From NCBI GenBank assembly GCA_903959715.1, contig CAJBXX010000149.1, positions 1-5,860 of the forward strand: 5,860 nt of DNA, read 5' to 3'. Position numbers and translations under genes: made by a program. This document shows, one piece after another, positions 1 to 5,854 of the stretch. The stretch is from an uncultured Alphaproteobacteria bacterium. Lineage in GTDB: Bacteria > Pseudomonadota > Alphaproteobacteria > Rickettsiales > UBA1997. Positions within the stretch are counted from its first letter, which is position 1, and each line of letters begins with the position of its first letter. The notes under the pieces are model-generated. The model was not told the DNA's origin. It was given only the letters and a program-made list of their open reading frames with translations, and made no database searches.

Positions 1-6
1 AATTTT

Positions 7-1197
7 ATGTCCAAACAAACCTTTCAGCGCAACAAACCGCATGTTAACATCGGAACCATCGGTCACGTAGATCATGGTAAAACAACTTTAACTGCTGCAA
101 TTACAAATTATCTTTCCAAAAAAGGTTTAGCAGAAAAAAAAGCTTATGATCAAATCGATGCTGCTCCCGAAGAAAAAGAACGCGGAATTACCATCAACAC
201 AGCCCATGTAGAATATGAAACTGTTGCTCGTCACTATGCTCACGTAGATTGTCCAGGACACGCTGATTATGTAAAAAACATGATTACAGGTGCTGCTCAA
301 ATGGATGGTGCAATTCTCGTAGTTTCTGCAACTGATGGTCCAATGCCACAAACTCGTGAACATATTCTTCTTGCCAAACAAGTTGGTGTTCCCGCTATCG
401 TAGTATTTTTAAATAAAGTCGATGCCGTTGAAGATAAAGAACTTCTTGAATTAGTTGAAATGGAAGTTAGAGATTTATTAAACAAATATGATTTCCCAGG
501 CGATACTATTCCAATCATCAAAGGTTCAGCCTTAAAAGCTTTAGAAGGTGATTCTTCAGAACTCGGTGAGCCATCAATCCAAGCTTTGATGGAGGCAGTT
601 GATGCTTTCATCCCAGAACCAAAACGCCCAGTTGATCAACCATTCTTAATGCCAATCGAAGATGTGTTCTCAATCTCTGGTCGTGGAACGGTAGTTACTG
701 GAAGAATCGAAAGAGGTATTGTTAAAGTCAATGAAGAGATCGAAATCGTTGGTATCAAAGCAACTCAAAAAACTACTTGCACCGGTATCGAAATGTTTAG
801 AAAACTTCTCGACGAAGGTCGTGCAGGCGATAACGCCGGCGTTCTTCTTCGTGGTACTAAAAAAGAAGATGTTGAAAGAGGTCAAGTTCTTTGCAAACCA
901 GGCACTATTACTCCTCACACTCACTTCGAAGCTGAAGTTTATATTTTAAGTAAAGATGAAGGTGGTCGTCATACACCATTCTTCAAAAATTATCGTCCAC
1001 AATTCTATTTCAGAACCACAGACGTTACTGGTTCAGTAACTCTACAAGAAGGTGTTGAAATGGTTATGCCAGGAGATAACACTAAACTCAATGTCGAACT
1101 CATCGCACCAATCGCCATGGAAGAAGGTCTTCGTTTCGCCATCCGTGAAGGTGGCAGAACAGTAGGGGCCGGAGTTGTGAGTAAAATTATTAAGTAG
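7..1197 (+). CDS. tuf: Elongation factor Tu (EF-Tu), complete
   Basis: EF-Tu is the cytosolic GTPase that carries aminoacyl-tRNA to the ribosomal A site. The 396-residue product matches the usual bacterial length and is full length. The GTPase domain shows G1 GHVDHGKT (residues 19-26), the switch I motif RGITI (59-63), G3 DCPGH with the catalytic His85, G4 NKVD (136-139) and G5 GSAL (173-176). Domains 2 and 3 follow, with [13 protein letters not shown] near 228-240, the block [20 protein letters not shown], and a C-terminal [15 protein letters not shown]. The start gives the standard N-terminus before the [12 protein letters not shown] segment. Only six upstream bases (AATTTT) are visible, so no ribosome binding site can be judged. 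Codon use is unlike the downstream genes: among 30 Ile codons I counted 19 ATC, 11 ATT and no ATA. It lies 23 bases before rpsJ in the common str-S10 arrangement. Identification is near certain. Confidence 0.99.
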   Translation: MSKQTFQRNKPHVNIGTIGHVDHGKTTLTAAITNYLSKKGLAEKKAYDQIDAAPEEKERGITINTAHVEYETVARHYAHVDCPGHADYVKNMITGAAQMDGAILVVSATDGPMPQTREHILLAKQVGVPAIVVFLNKVDAVEDKELLELVEMEVRDLLNKYDFPGDTIPIIKGSALKALEGDSSELGEPSIQALMEAVDAFIPEPKRPVDQPFLMPIEDVFSISGRGTVVTGRIERGIVKVNEEIEIVGIKATQKTTCTGIEMFRKLLDEGRAGDNAGVLLRGTKKEDVERGQVLCKPGTITPHTHFEAEVYILSKDEGGRHTPFFKNYRPQFYFRTTDVTGSVTLQEGVEMVMPGDNTKLNVELIAPIAMEEGLRFAIREGGRTVGAGVVSKIIK

Positions 1198-1220
1198 AAA
1201 TAGTCAGTAAAAAATAAATT
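1198..1220 (+). other. tuf-rpsJ spacer, no visible signal
   Basis: These 23 bases are the longest non-coding stretch in the window. They are nearly all A/T, with no stem-loop, no terminator-like hairpin plus T-run, and no Shine-Dalgarno sequence before the rpsJ ATG. This favours readthrough from tuf into the ribosomal protein genes. It also leaves no room for a long structured leader such as the one that precedes rpsJ in E. coli. Confidence 0.7.
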
Positions 1221-1544
1221 ATGAAAAATAAAGAAAGTATTAAAATAACACTTGAATCTTTTGACCATTTCGTTCTTAATAAAGCTATGAACGAAATAAT
1301 AGGAACTGTTAGAAGAACTGGAGCGGCAATTAAAGGTCCAATTCCACTTCCAACAAAAATCCAAAAATTCTGCGTCATAAGAAGTCCACACGTAGATAAA
1401 GATTCGAGAGAGCAATATGAAATCAGATCTTCAAAAAGACTATTAATAATTTCACCAACAACACAAACCGTAGATGCACTAATGAAATTAAATCTTTCCG
1501 CTGGTGTTAATATAAAAATTGCACTAAACGAAAATAAAAATTAG
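1221..1544 (+). CDS. rpsJ: 30S ribosomal protein S10 (NusE)
   Basis: S10 is a 30S head protein and, as NusE, partners NusB in transcription antitermination and can contact NusG. The 107-residue product matches the family length (about 102-105). The hallmark segments are [14 protein letters not shown] (32-45), the loop [19 protein letters not shown] (49-67), and the C-terminal [16 protein letters not shown] (81-96). The start gives a normal N-terminus ([13 protein letters not shown], compare the family's IRIRLKAFDH) and no competing start is close. No Shine-Dalgarno motif precedes it, only A/T-rich sequence. The stop is TAG, and its last base overlaps the ribosome binding site of rplC. Ile codons are mixed (6 ATA, 5 ATT, 2 ATC), unlike tuf. 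At 69-77 the protein has RSSKRLLII where most bacteria have RTHKRLIDI or a close variant. Identification is very secure. Confidence 0.98.
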   Translation: MKNKESIKITLESFDHFVLNKAMNEIIGTVRRTGAAIKGPIPLPTKIQKFCVIRSPHVDKDSREQYEIRSSKRLLIISPTTQTVDALMKLNLSAGVNIKIALNENKN

Positions 1545-1548
1545 AGGA
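1544..1548 (+). promoter_or_regulatory. Shine-Dalgarno for rplC
   Basis: GAGGA overlaps the last base of the rpsJ TAG stop and ends four bases before the rplC ATG. The spacing is short but usable. It supports the chosen rplC start and suggests coupled translation of S10 and L3. Confidence 0.7.
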
Positions 1549-1552
1549 ATAA

Positions 1553-2182
1553 ATGTTGGAACTACTTGCAAAAAAAATTGGAATGACTCATATTTACAAA
1601 AACAATGGAAATTGTGTTTCAGTAACTATGATTAAGCTTCATGATAATAGAGTTATAGATCTTGATAATTCAAAAGATAGCACTCAATCTGTATCGCTTG
1701 CATTCATAAAAACTGAAAATTTTAAAAAAATTAGTAAATCAGTAATAGGGTTATTTAATAAAAAACAAATCCCTGTTTATAAAAAAATTCACTCTTCAAA
1801 ATTAAAAAAATCAACCGAAATTAACATTGGAGATTCAGTTGAAATATCTAAATTTATGAAAGAGGGTGATAAAATTTCAATCAGAGGCGTGACTTCTGGA
1901 AAGGGATTTGCTGGCGTTATGAAGCGTTGGAACTTCAGGGGATTGGAAGCGTCTCACGGTGTTTCTGTTTCTCATCGCTCACATGGCTCAACTGGTCAAA
2001 GACAAGATCCTGGCAAGACTTTTAAAGGAAAAAAAATGGCTGGACACATGGGTGTTAATAATGTGACAATTAAAAATTTAGAAATTGAATTTATTGATAA
2101 TCAAAATTCAGTTATTGCAGTGAAAGGATCGGTTCCCGGAAAAAATGGTTCAGATTTGATCGTAAAATTAAGTAACTATTAA
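1553..2182 (+). CDS. rplC: 50S ribosomal protein L3
   Basis: L3 is an early-assembling 50S protein that binds 23S rRNA and sends a long loop towards the peptidyl transferase centre. The 209-residue product equals the usual bacterial length. The N-terminus (LAKKIGMTHIY) has the typical KxGMT signature. The conserved core runs VTSGKGFAGVMKRWNFRG (113-130), then SHRSHGSTGQRQDPGKTFKGKKMAGHMG (about 140-167), and the C-terminus ends GSVPGKNGSDLIVKL. In E. coli the second Gln of the GQNQ motif (Gln150) is methylated by PrmB. The matching residue here is Gln151, so the target is present. The region at about residues 35-100 is poorly conserved and lysine-rich. The start is supported by a GAGGA motif. 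An 8-base A/T spacer separates it from rplD. Confidence 0.98.
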   Translation: MLELLAKKIGMTHIYKNNGNCVSVTMIKLHDNRVIDLDNSKDSTQSVSLAFIKTENFKKISKSVIGLFNKKQIPVYKKIHSSKLKKSTEINIGDSVEISKFMKEGDKISIRGVTSGKGFAGVMKRWNFRGLEASHGVSVSHRSHGSTGQRQDPGKTFKGKKMAGHMGVNNVTIKNLEIEFIDNQNSVIAVKGSVPGKNGSDLIVKLSNY

Positions 2183-2190
2183 AAATATTT

Positions 2191-2814
2191 ATGAAATCTT
2201 TTAAAATACCAGAAATAAATTTTGAAGAGGGAAAGGTCACCTCGAAAGATTTTAAAACTGAAAATGAAATTAATATAACTAGCGCAAAAACAGTGGCCTA
2301 TGTTGTAAGATGGCAATTGGCTCGAAATAGAGCTGGAACAGCAAGCACAAAAGCTATGTCAGAAATTTCTGGAACCACTGCAAAGCCATGGAAACAAAAG
2401 GGAACGGGTAGAGCTAGACAAGGTAGCAGAAGATCTGTTCAATTTGTTGGTGGTAGAGCCTGTCATGGTCCAACCCCGCGTAGTTTTGATTTTTCAATTC
2501 CTAAAAAAATTGCCAAATTATCAACAATCGAAGCTATAAAAAATAAAATACTAGAAAACAAAATTTTCACATTTGCTGATATAAAAAACACGGTAAAAAC
2601 ATCTTCAATTGGGAAATTATTAAGCGAAAATAATATTAAAAGTGCCTTAATAGTTCATGGTAATAATAAAAAAATTGAATTATTTGCTAGAAATATTAAA
2701 AATATTAAAATTCTAGATTGCAAAGCAATAAACACACTTGACTTAATCAACTATGAACATTTGATAATAGATTCAGAATCATTTTCAGATAAAATTGCAG
2801 GAGTACTAAAATAA
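2191..2814 (+). CDS. rplD: 50S ribosomal protein L4
   Basis: L4 binds 23S rRNA domain I, and its extended loop lines the nascent peptide exit tunnel opposite L22. The 207-residue product fits the family (about 200-206). The tunnel loop is clear: AKPWKQKGTGRARQGSRR (64-81) followed by FVGGRACHGPTPRSFDFSIPKK (85-106). The globular C-terminal half (SIEAIKNK-like segment to ALIVHGNNKK near 152-161) is weakly conserved and rich in Lys, Asn and Ile, as expected from A+T pressure. In E. coli L4 also represses its own operon through the rpsJ leader; such a leader is not visible here. The preceding bases (AAATATTT) hold no Shine-Dalgarno motif. The stop overlaps the rplW start by one base (TAATG). Identification is secure. 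Confidence 0.97.
   Translation: MKSFKIPEINFEEGKVTSKDFKTENEINITSAKTVAYVVRWQLARNRAGTASTKAMSEISGTTAKPWKQKGTGRARQGSRRSVQFVGGRACHGPTPRSFDFSIPKKIAKLSTIEAIKNKILENKIFTFADIKNTVKTSSIGKLLSENNIKSALIVHGNNKKIELFARNIKNIKILDCKAINTLDLINYEHLIIDSESFSDKIAGVLK
2799..2803 (+). promoter_or_regulatory. Shine-Dalgarno for rplW, with TAATG overlap
   Basis: AGGAG inside the end of rplD lies ten bases before the rplW ATG. The rplD TAA and rplW ATG share one base (TAATG at 2812-2816), the usual geometry of translational coupling. This fixes the rplW start. Confidence 0.75.
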
Positions 2815-3101
2815 TGGCGGATATATTAAATTACGATAAAATAAAAGGCTTAGTCTATACTGAAAAATCAAACTTTGGTCTTTCTTTAGGTAAATATACT
2901 TTTAACATAGATAAATCTTGTAGTAAAAGTCAGCTAAAATCTCTTATAAAGAAAATATACAATGTTGACGTTGTTAAGGTTAACATTATAAATACAGCTG
3001 AAAAAAACAAGAGATTCAAGGGTGTTTTTGGAACTAAGGGTTCTATTAAAAAAGCAACAATAACTCTGAAAAAAAATCAAACAATTAATTTTGGAGCATA
3101 A
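2814..3101 (+). CDS. rplW: 50S ribosomal protein L23
   Basis: L23 sits at the exit of the peptide tunnel and is the docking site for trigger factor and signal recognition particle. The 95-residue product is typical (about 95-100). Family features are TEKS (16-19), where Glu17 matches the trigger factor contact Glu18 of E. coli, [31 protein letters not shown] as the central strand-helix-strand, the basic loop [18 protein letters not shown] (64-81), and the terminal strand [11 protein letters not shown]. The Pro that usually stands just before the TEK or SEK motif is replaced (GLVYTEKS). The start overlaps the rplD stop by one base and has an upstream AGGAG. The final codons carry the GGAG used by rplB. 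Identification rests on both sequence and position and is secure. Confidence 0.96.
   Translation: MADILNYDKIKGLVYTEKSNFGLSLGKYTFNIDKSCSKSQLKSLIKKIYNVDVVKVNIINTAEKNKRFKGVFGTKGSIKKATITLKKNQTINFGA
3093..3096 (+). promoter_or_regulatory. Shine-Dalgarno for rplB
   Basis: GGAG within the last codons of rplW ends seven bases before the rplB ATG, an optimal spacing. Only two bases separate the rplW stop from that ATG. It supports the chosen start. Confidence 0.75.
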
Positions 3102-3103
3102 AT

Positions 3104-3937
3104 ATGGCATTAAAAAATTTTAAACCAGTAACTTCAACTTTAAGACAATATGTCGCTATCGACAGAAGTGAACTTTGGAAGGGGTCTCCATTAAAAATTC
3201 TTACCAAAAAAAATACTGAAAAATCAGGAAGAAACAATTTTGGTCATATTACCGTTAGACATAAATCTGCTGGTCACAAAAAATCATTTAGAATTATAGA
3301 TTTCAAAAGAGATAAATTTGATTTAGAAGCAAAAGTAGAAAGAATAGAATACGATCCAAATAGAACTTCTTTTATTGCCTTAGTTAAATATTCTGATGGA
3401 ATATACTCTTATATACTAGCGCCACACAAATTAAGTATAGGTGATGTCATAATGTCATCAAAAAAACTTATTGATGTAAAAATTGGTAACGCTATGCCAC
3501 TTTCCGTTATTCCAATCGGTTCAATTATTCATAATATTGAAATTAAACCAAGTTGCGGTGGAGTTATTTCTAGATCGGCTGGAAACTACTCTCAACTAGT
3601 CGGAAAAGACGGTGGCTATGCTTTAGTTAAAATGCAATCCGGAGAAATAAGATTGTTTTCGCTTGAATGCATGGCAACAATTGGAACCGTCTCAAATTTG
3701 GATAATAAGAATACAACAATTGGAAAAGCCGGAAGATCAAGATGGCTTGGAATAAGACCAACTGTTAGGGGTGTTGCAATGAATCCAGTGGATCACCCAC
3801 ATGGTGGAGGCGAAGGAAAAACATCGGGAGGAAGACATCCAGTCTCTCCAACTGGAAAACCAACAAAAGGTAAAATAACAAGAAAAAGAAGTAAAAATAC
3901 AAACAGATTTATTGTAAAATCAAGGAGAGTTAAATAA
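3104..3937 (+). CDS. rplB: 50S ribosomal protein L2
   Basis: L2 is among the most conserved 50S proteins; it binds 23S rRNA, helps subunit association and lies near the peptidyl transferase centre. The 277-residue product matches the family (about 273-280). The N-terminal domain has [18 protein letters not shown] (41-50), [11 protein letters not shown] and [19 protein letters not shown]. The C-terminal domain has [22 protein letters not shown] and then [19 protein letters not shown] (229-247); His231 matches the conserved His229 of E. coli. The SGGRHPV form resembles alphaproteobacterial L2. Two usually conserved spots differ: the GGGHK motif reads SAGHK (55-59), and the PWG near the C-terminus reads PTG (249-251). 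A GGAG motif supports the start. The stop overlaps the rpsS start by one base. Identification is essentially certain. Confidence 0.99.
   Translation: MALKNFKPVTSTLRQYVAIDRSELWKGSPLKILTKKNTEKSGRNNFGHITVRHKSAGHKKSFRIIDFKRDKFDLEAKVERIEYDPNRTSFIALVKYSDGIYSYILAPHKLSIGDVIMSSKKLIDVKIGNAMPLSVIPIGSIIHNIEIKPSCGGVISRSAGNYSQLVGKDGGYALVKMQSGEIRLFSLECMATIGTVSNLDNKNTTIGKAGRSRWLGIRPTVRGVAMNPVDHPHGGGEGKTSGGRHPVSPTGKPTKGKITRKRSKNTNRFIVKSRRVK
3922..3927 (+). promoter_or_regulatory. Shine-Dalgarno for rpsS, with TAATG overlap
   Basis: AAGGAG in the last codons of rplB is the best Shine-Dalgarno in the window and stands nine bases before the rpsS ATG. The rplB stop and rpsS start share a base (TAATG at 3935-3939), implying coupled translation. 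Confidence 0.8.
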
Positions 3938-4215
3938 TGTCTAGATCAACAAAAAAACCACCATATATAGACGGATATTTGTTAAAAAAAGTAAAAGATT
4001 ATTTAACATCGTCAAAAAAGCAAATCATAAAAACTTGGTCTAGAAGATCAACTATACTTCCGCAATTCGTAGGGGTTAATTTTGCTGTTCATAATGGAAA
4101 AAAATTCGTATCAGTTTCTGTTACAGAAGGCATGGTTGGACATAAATTTGGAGAATTTGCTCTTACCAGAACTTTTTATGGTCATGGTGGAGATAAAAAA
4201 GTTACAAAAGAATAA
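3937..4215 (+). CDS. rpsS: 30S ribosomal protein S19
   Basis: S19 is a 30S head protein that pairs with S13 and lies near the A-site tRNA and the B1 intersubunit bridge. The 92 residues equal the usual length. The signature blocks are LLKKVKDYL (15-23), [27 protein letters not shown] (31-57), [27 protein letters not shown] (62-88). The block around [12 protein letters not shown] is close to what I recall for Rickettsiales. The N-terminal KKGPF/KGPF motif found in most bacteria reads KKPPY, so a Gly is replaced by Pro at residue 8. The start is set by an AAGGAG motif and a one-base overlap with rplB. A 7-base A/T spacer leads to rplV. Identification is secure. Confidence 0.98.
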   Translation: MSRSTKKPPYIDGYLLKKVKDYLTSSKKQIIKTWSRRSTILPQFVGVNFAVHNGKKFVSVSVTEGMVGHKFGEFALTRTFYGHGGDKKVTKE

Positions 4216-4222
4216 TTAATTT

Positions 4223-4603
4223 ATGAAACAGAAAATAGTAAAAGCCTCTCTAAAAGTTGTTAAATCAAGTCCTGTTAAAGTTATGAGGGTAACTAAAAAT
4301 ATAACTGGACTTAAAGTTTCTGAAGCTCTAAAGTTATTGCAATTTTCAAAGATAAAAATTTCAACTACTGTTCGAGCTTTGGTTTATTCTGCAATGTCAA
4401 ACGCAGAAAATAATCACAACATGGATGTCGATAATTTATTTGTTAAGGAAGTAAATGTTGGAAGAGCTTTTGCTTTAAAAAGATTTGCGGCTAGAGGTCG
4501 CGGTAAGTCAAGTAGGATTTTAAAAACCTATAGTAACATCACCGTTATTCTTGCTGAAAAAGAGTCAGAGGAAAAATTACAAAAAACAAAAGAGGAAAAA
4601 TAA
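4223..4603 (+). CDS. rplV: 50S ribosomal protein L22
   Basis: L22 binds all six 23S rRNA domains; its beta-hairpin lines the exit tunnel with L4. At 126 residues it is longer than E. coli L22 (110). The globular part shows KSSPVKVMRVTKNITGLKVSEALKLLQFSKIK (14-45) and AMSNAENNHNMDVDNLFVKEV (57-77). The hairpin reads VGRAFALKRFAARGRGKSSRI (79-99), then YSNITVIL. The VGxAxxxKRFxARxRG form, in place of GPxxKRxxPRARG, is characteristic of Alphaproteobacteria as I recall. The last 15 residues (112-126) form a Glu/Lys-rich tail beyond the conserved fold, and its codons also supply the rpsC ribosome binding site. No Shine-Dalgarno precedes rplV itself. The stop directly abuts the rpsC ATG. Confidence 0.97.
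   Translation: MKQKIVKASLKVVKSSPVKVMRVTKNITGLKVSEALKLLQFSKIKISTTVRALVYSAMSNAENNHNMDVDNLFVKEVNVGRAFALKRFAARGRGKSSRILKTYSNITVILAEKESEEKLQKTKEEK
4591..4596 (+). promoter_or_regulatory. Shine-Dalgarno for rpsC, inside rplV tail
   Basis: AGAGGA stands seven bases before the rpsC ATG. It is read in frame as part of the Lys-Glu-Glu codons that end L22, so it is both coding and regulatory. The rplV TAA and the rpsC ATG are adjacent with no gap. Confidence 0.78.
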
Positions 4604-5248
4604 ATGGGTCAAAAAGTTAATCCTGTTGGATTCAGGTTATTAAACAATAAAAATTGGGAATCTATTTGGTTTGATAAAAAAAACTATTCAAAAAAACTTA
4701 TTAATGATGTCGCCATTAGAAAGTTCATTATGACAAGCTATTCGCATTGTGGAATTGGATCTGTTATAATTGAAAGACCATCAGATAAAATAAACTTAGT
4801 TATCAGAACCTCTAAACCAGGAGTCTTGATAGGAAAAAAGGGTTTAGATATTGAAAAAATTAATCAATCTGTTGAAAAAATAGCTGGAACAAAAGTTGAA
4901 GTTAGAATAGTTGAAATTGATAAACCGGATATTAACTCTTCTTTGGTTGCACAATCAATAGCCAAACAACTTGAAAGCAGAGCAGCCTTTAAAAAAGTAA
5001 TGAAAAAGGTAATGCAATCAGCAATGAAATATGGTGCTCTTGGAATAAAAGTAAGTTGTGCTGGAAGACTTGGTGGCGCTGAAATTGCTAGAACAGAATG
5101 GTATAAAGAGGGGTCAGTTCCTCTCCATACTCTTCGTTGCAATATAGATTATGCGACAGCAAATGCTTATACTGGATATGGAGTTATAGGTGTTAAAGTT
5201 TGGATATATAAAGGTTTCGTTGAGAAAAAGAAAATATCAACATTGTAA
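4604..5248 (+). CDS. rpsC: 30S ribosomal protein S3
   Basis: S3 forms part of the mRNA entry tunnel of the 30S subunit and, with S4 and S5, the mRNA helicase activity. The N-terminus MGQKVNPVGFRL is the family hallmark. A type 2 KH domain carries the GxxG loop GKKG (77-80) in VLIGKKGLDIEKI. The second half has AAFKKVMKKVMQSAMKYGALGIKVSCAGRLGGAEIARTEWYKEG (127-170) and VPLHTLRCNIDYATANAYTGYGVIGVKVWIYKG (172-204). The basic residues of the FRRAMKR motif implicated in mRNA unwinding are kept as lysines. The 214 residues compare with 233 in E. coli; the short C-terminus (EKKKISTL) lacks the longer E. coli-type tail, which is common. A preceding AGAGGA supports the start. An 18-base all-A/T spacer follows. 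Identification is certain. Confidence 0.99.
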   Translation: MGQKVNPVGFRLLNNKNWESIWFDKKNYSKKLINDVAIRKFIMTSYSHCGIGSVIIERPSDKINLVIRTSKPGVLIGKKGLDIEKINQSVEKIAGTKVEVRIVEIDKPDINSSLVAQSIAKQLESRAAFKKVMKKVMQSAMKYGALGIKVSCAGRLGGAEIARTEWYKEGSVPLHTLRCNIDYATANAYTGYGVIGVKVWIYKGFVEKKKISTL

Positions 5249-5266
5249 TAATTTAATTTTTTAAAA

Positions 5267-5680
5267 ATGCTAACTCCTGCTAAAACAAAATATAGAAAAG
5301 CACAAAAGGGTGGTAAAAAAATTCTTGGTGTTTCCTGCTCGGGCAATACTCTAAAATTTGGATCTTTTGGTCTGAAAGCTCTTGAACCATCTAAATTAAA
5401 TTCAAAGCAAATAGAATCTGCTAGAAAGGTTATAACTAGATACATGAAAAGATCTGGTAAACTGTGGATAATGGTTTTCCCCCATACTCCCGTAACCATA
5501 AAGCCTGCTGAAGTTAGAATGGGAAGTGGTAAAGGTAATGTTGAATATTATATTGCAAAAATAAAACCGGGAAGAATAATTTTTGAAATAGACGGAATTG
5601 ACAATGAGTCTGCTCAAAATGCACTTTTAAAGGCATCTTCAAAGTTACCATTTAAATCTAAAATAATTAATAATTTATAA
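5267..5680 (+). CDS. rplP: 50S ribosomal protein L16
   Basis: L16 is a late-assembling 50S protein that shapes the A-site and P-site tRNA pocket beside 5S rRNA. The 137 residues match the family (136 in E. coli). The N-terminus MLTPAKTKYRKAQKG corresponds to the usual MLxPKRTKFRKxHKG and supports the start. Further family segments are FGSFGLKALEPSKLNSKQIESARKVITRYMKR (31-62), GKLWIMVFPHTPVTIKPAEVRMGSGKGNVEYYIAKIKPGRIIFEIDG (64-110) and ALLKASSKLPFKSKII. Arg84 in AEVRMG matches E. coli Arg81, the residue hydroxylated by RoxA (YcfD). Residue 69 is Met where WIRxFP Arg (E. coli Arg66) is usual. No Shine-Dalgarno is present upstream; the last 18 bases before the ATG are all A/T. One base separates it from rpmC. 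Confidence 0.98.
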   Translation: MLTPAKTKYRKAQKGGKKILGVSCSGNTLKFGSFGLKALEPSKLNSKQIESARKVITRYMKRSGKLWIMVFPHTPVTIKPAEVRMGSGKGNVEYYIAKIKPGRIIFEIDGIDNESAQNALLKASSKLPFKSKIINNL

Positions 5681-5681
5681 A

Positions 5682-5852
5682 ATGAGCGAAACAGATAAAA
5701 AATCAATGTTGTTAGAAATATACAACCTTAAAAAAGAGTTGCTTTTACTTAGAATCAAATTAACATCTGGAGATAAAATTAACTTAAAAGATTACAGAGA
5801 AAAAAAGAAAAAAATTGCAATAACTTTCACAAAACTTAATAAAAAAATATAA
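5682..5852 (+). CDS. rpmC: 50S ribosomal protein L29
   Basis: L29 is a small helical 50S protein next to L23 at the tunnel exit. This 56-residue frame follows rplP by one base, exactly where rpmC stands in S10 operons, and the length suits the family (about 60-70). The first helix reads LEIYNLKKELLLLRIKLTSGDKIN (11-34), which fits the L29 pattern LxxEL..LR..L.SGQ..N. The second, KDYREKKKKIAITFTKLNKK (36-55), matches the usual IRxVRRxIARIxT helix with lysines in place of arginines. I count 14 Lys and 2 Arg. No Shine-Dalgarno is visible; the bases before the ATG are all A/T. Sequence similarity is modest, so the call leans partly on position, but no other gene is expected here. Confidence 0.92.
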   Translation: MSETDKKSMLLEIYNLKKELLLLRIKLTSGDKINLKDYREKKKKIAITFTKLNKKI

Positions 5853-5854
5853 AT

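Noticed and set aside
719..949. Forward open frame of 76 codons inside tuf
   Set aside because: It is an out-of-frame shadow of the EF-Tu domain 2-3 coding region, with low-complexity Lys/Phe/Leu content and no start signal.
127..1415. Several minus-strand open frames across tuf and rpsJ
   Set aside because: They lie antisense to clearly conserved genes, have no recognisable domains or ribosome binding sites, and mirror the codon structure of the forward genes.
2692..2709. Tandem AATATTAAA repeat in rplD
   Set aside because: Two copies of a nine-base A/T word encoding Asn-Ile-Lys twice; low-complexity coding sequence without wider repeat structure.
2738..2768. TTGACT followed after 19 bases by GATAAT in rplD, before rplW
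   Set aside because: The spacing is too long and the -10 match is imperfect; such pairs are expected by chance at this base composition.
5249..5266. Possible terminator between rpsC and rplP
   Set aside because: The spacer is A/T only with a short T-run, but has no G/C stem before it, and rplP follows in the same operon.
5598..5603. Perfect TTGACA in rplP
   Set aside because: No -10-like hexamer lies at 16-18 bases downstream, and it encodes conserved-frame Ile-Asp-Asn residues.
4864..5617. Minus-strand open frames opposite rpsC and rplP
   Set aside because: They are fully antisense to conserved S3 and L16 genes and show no family features.
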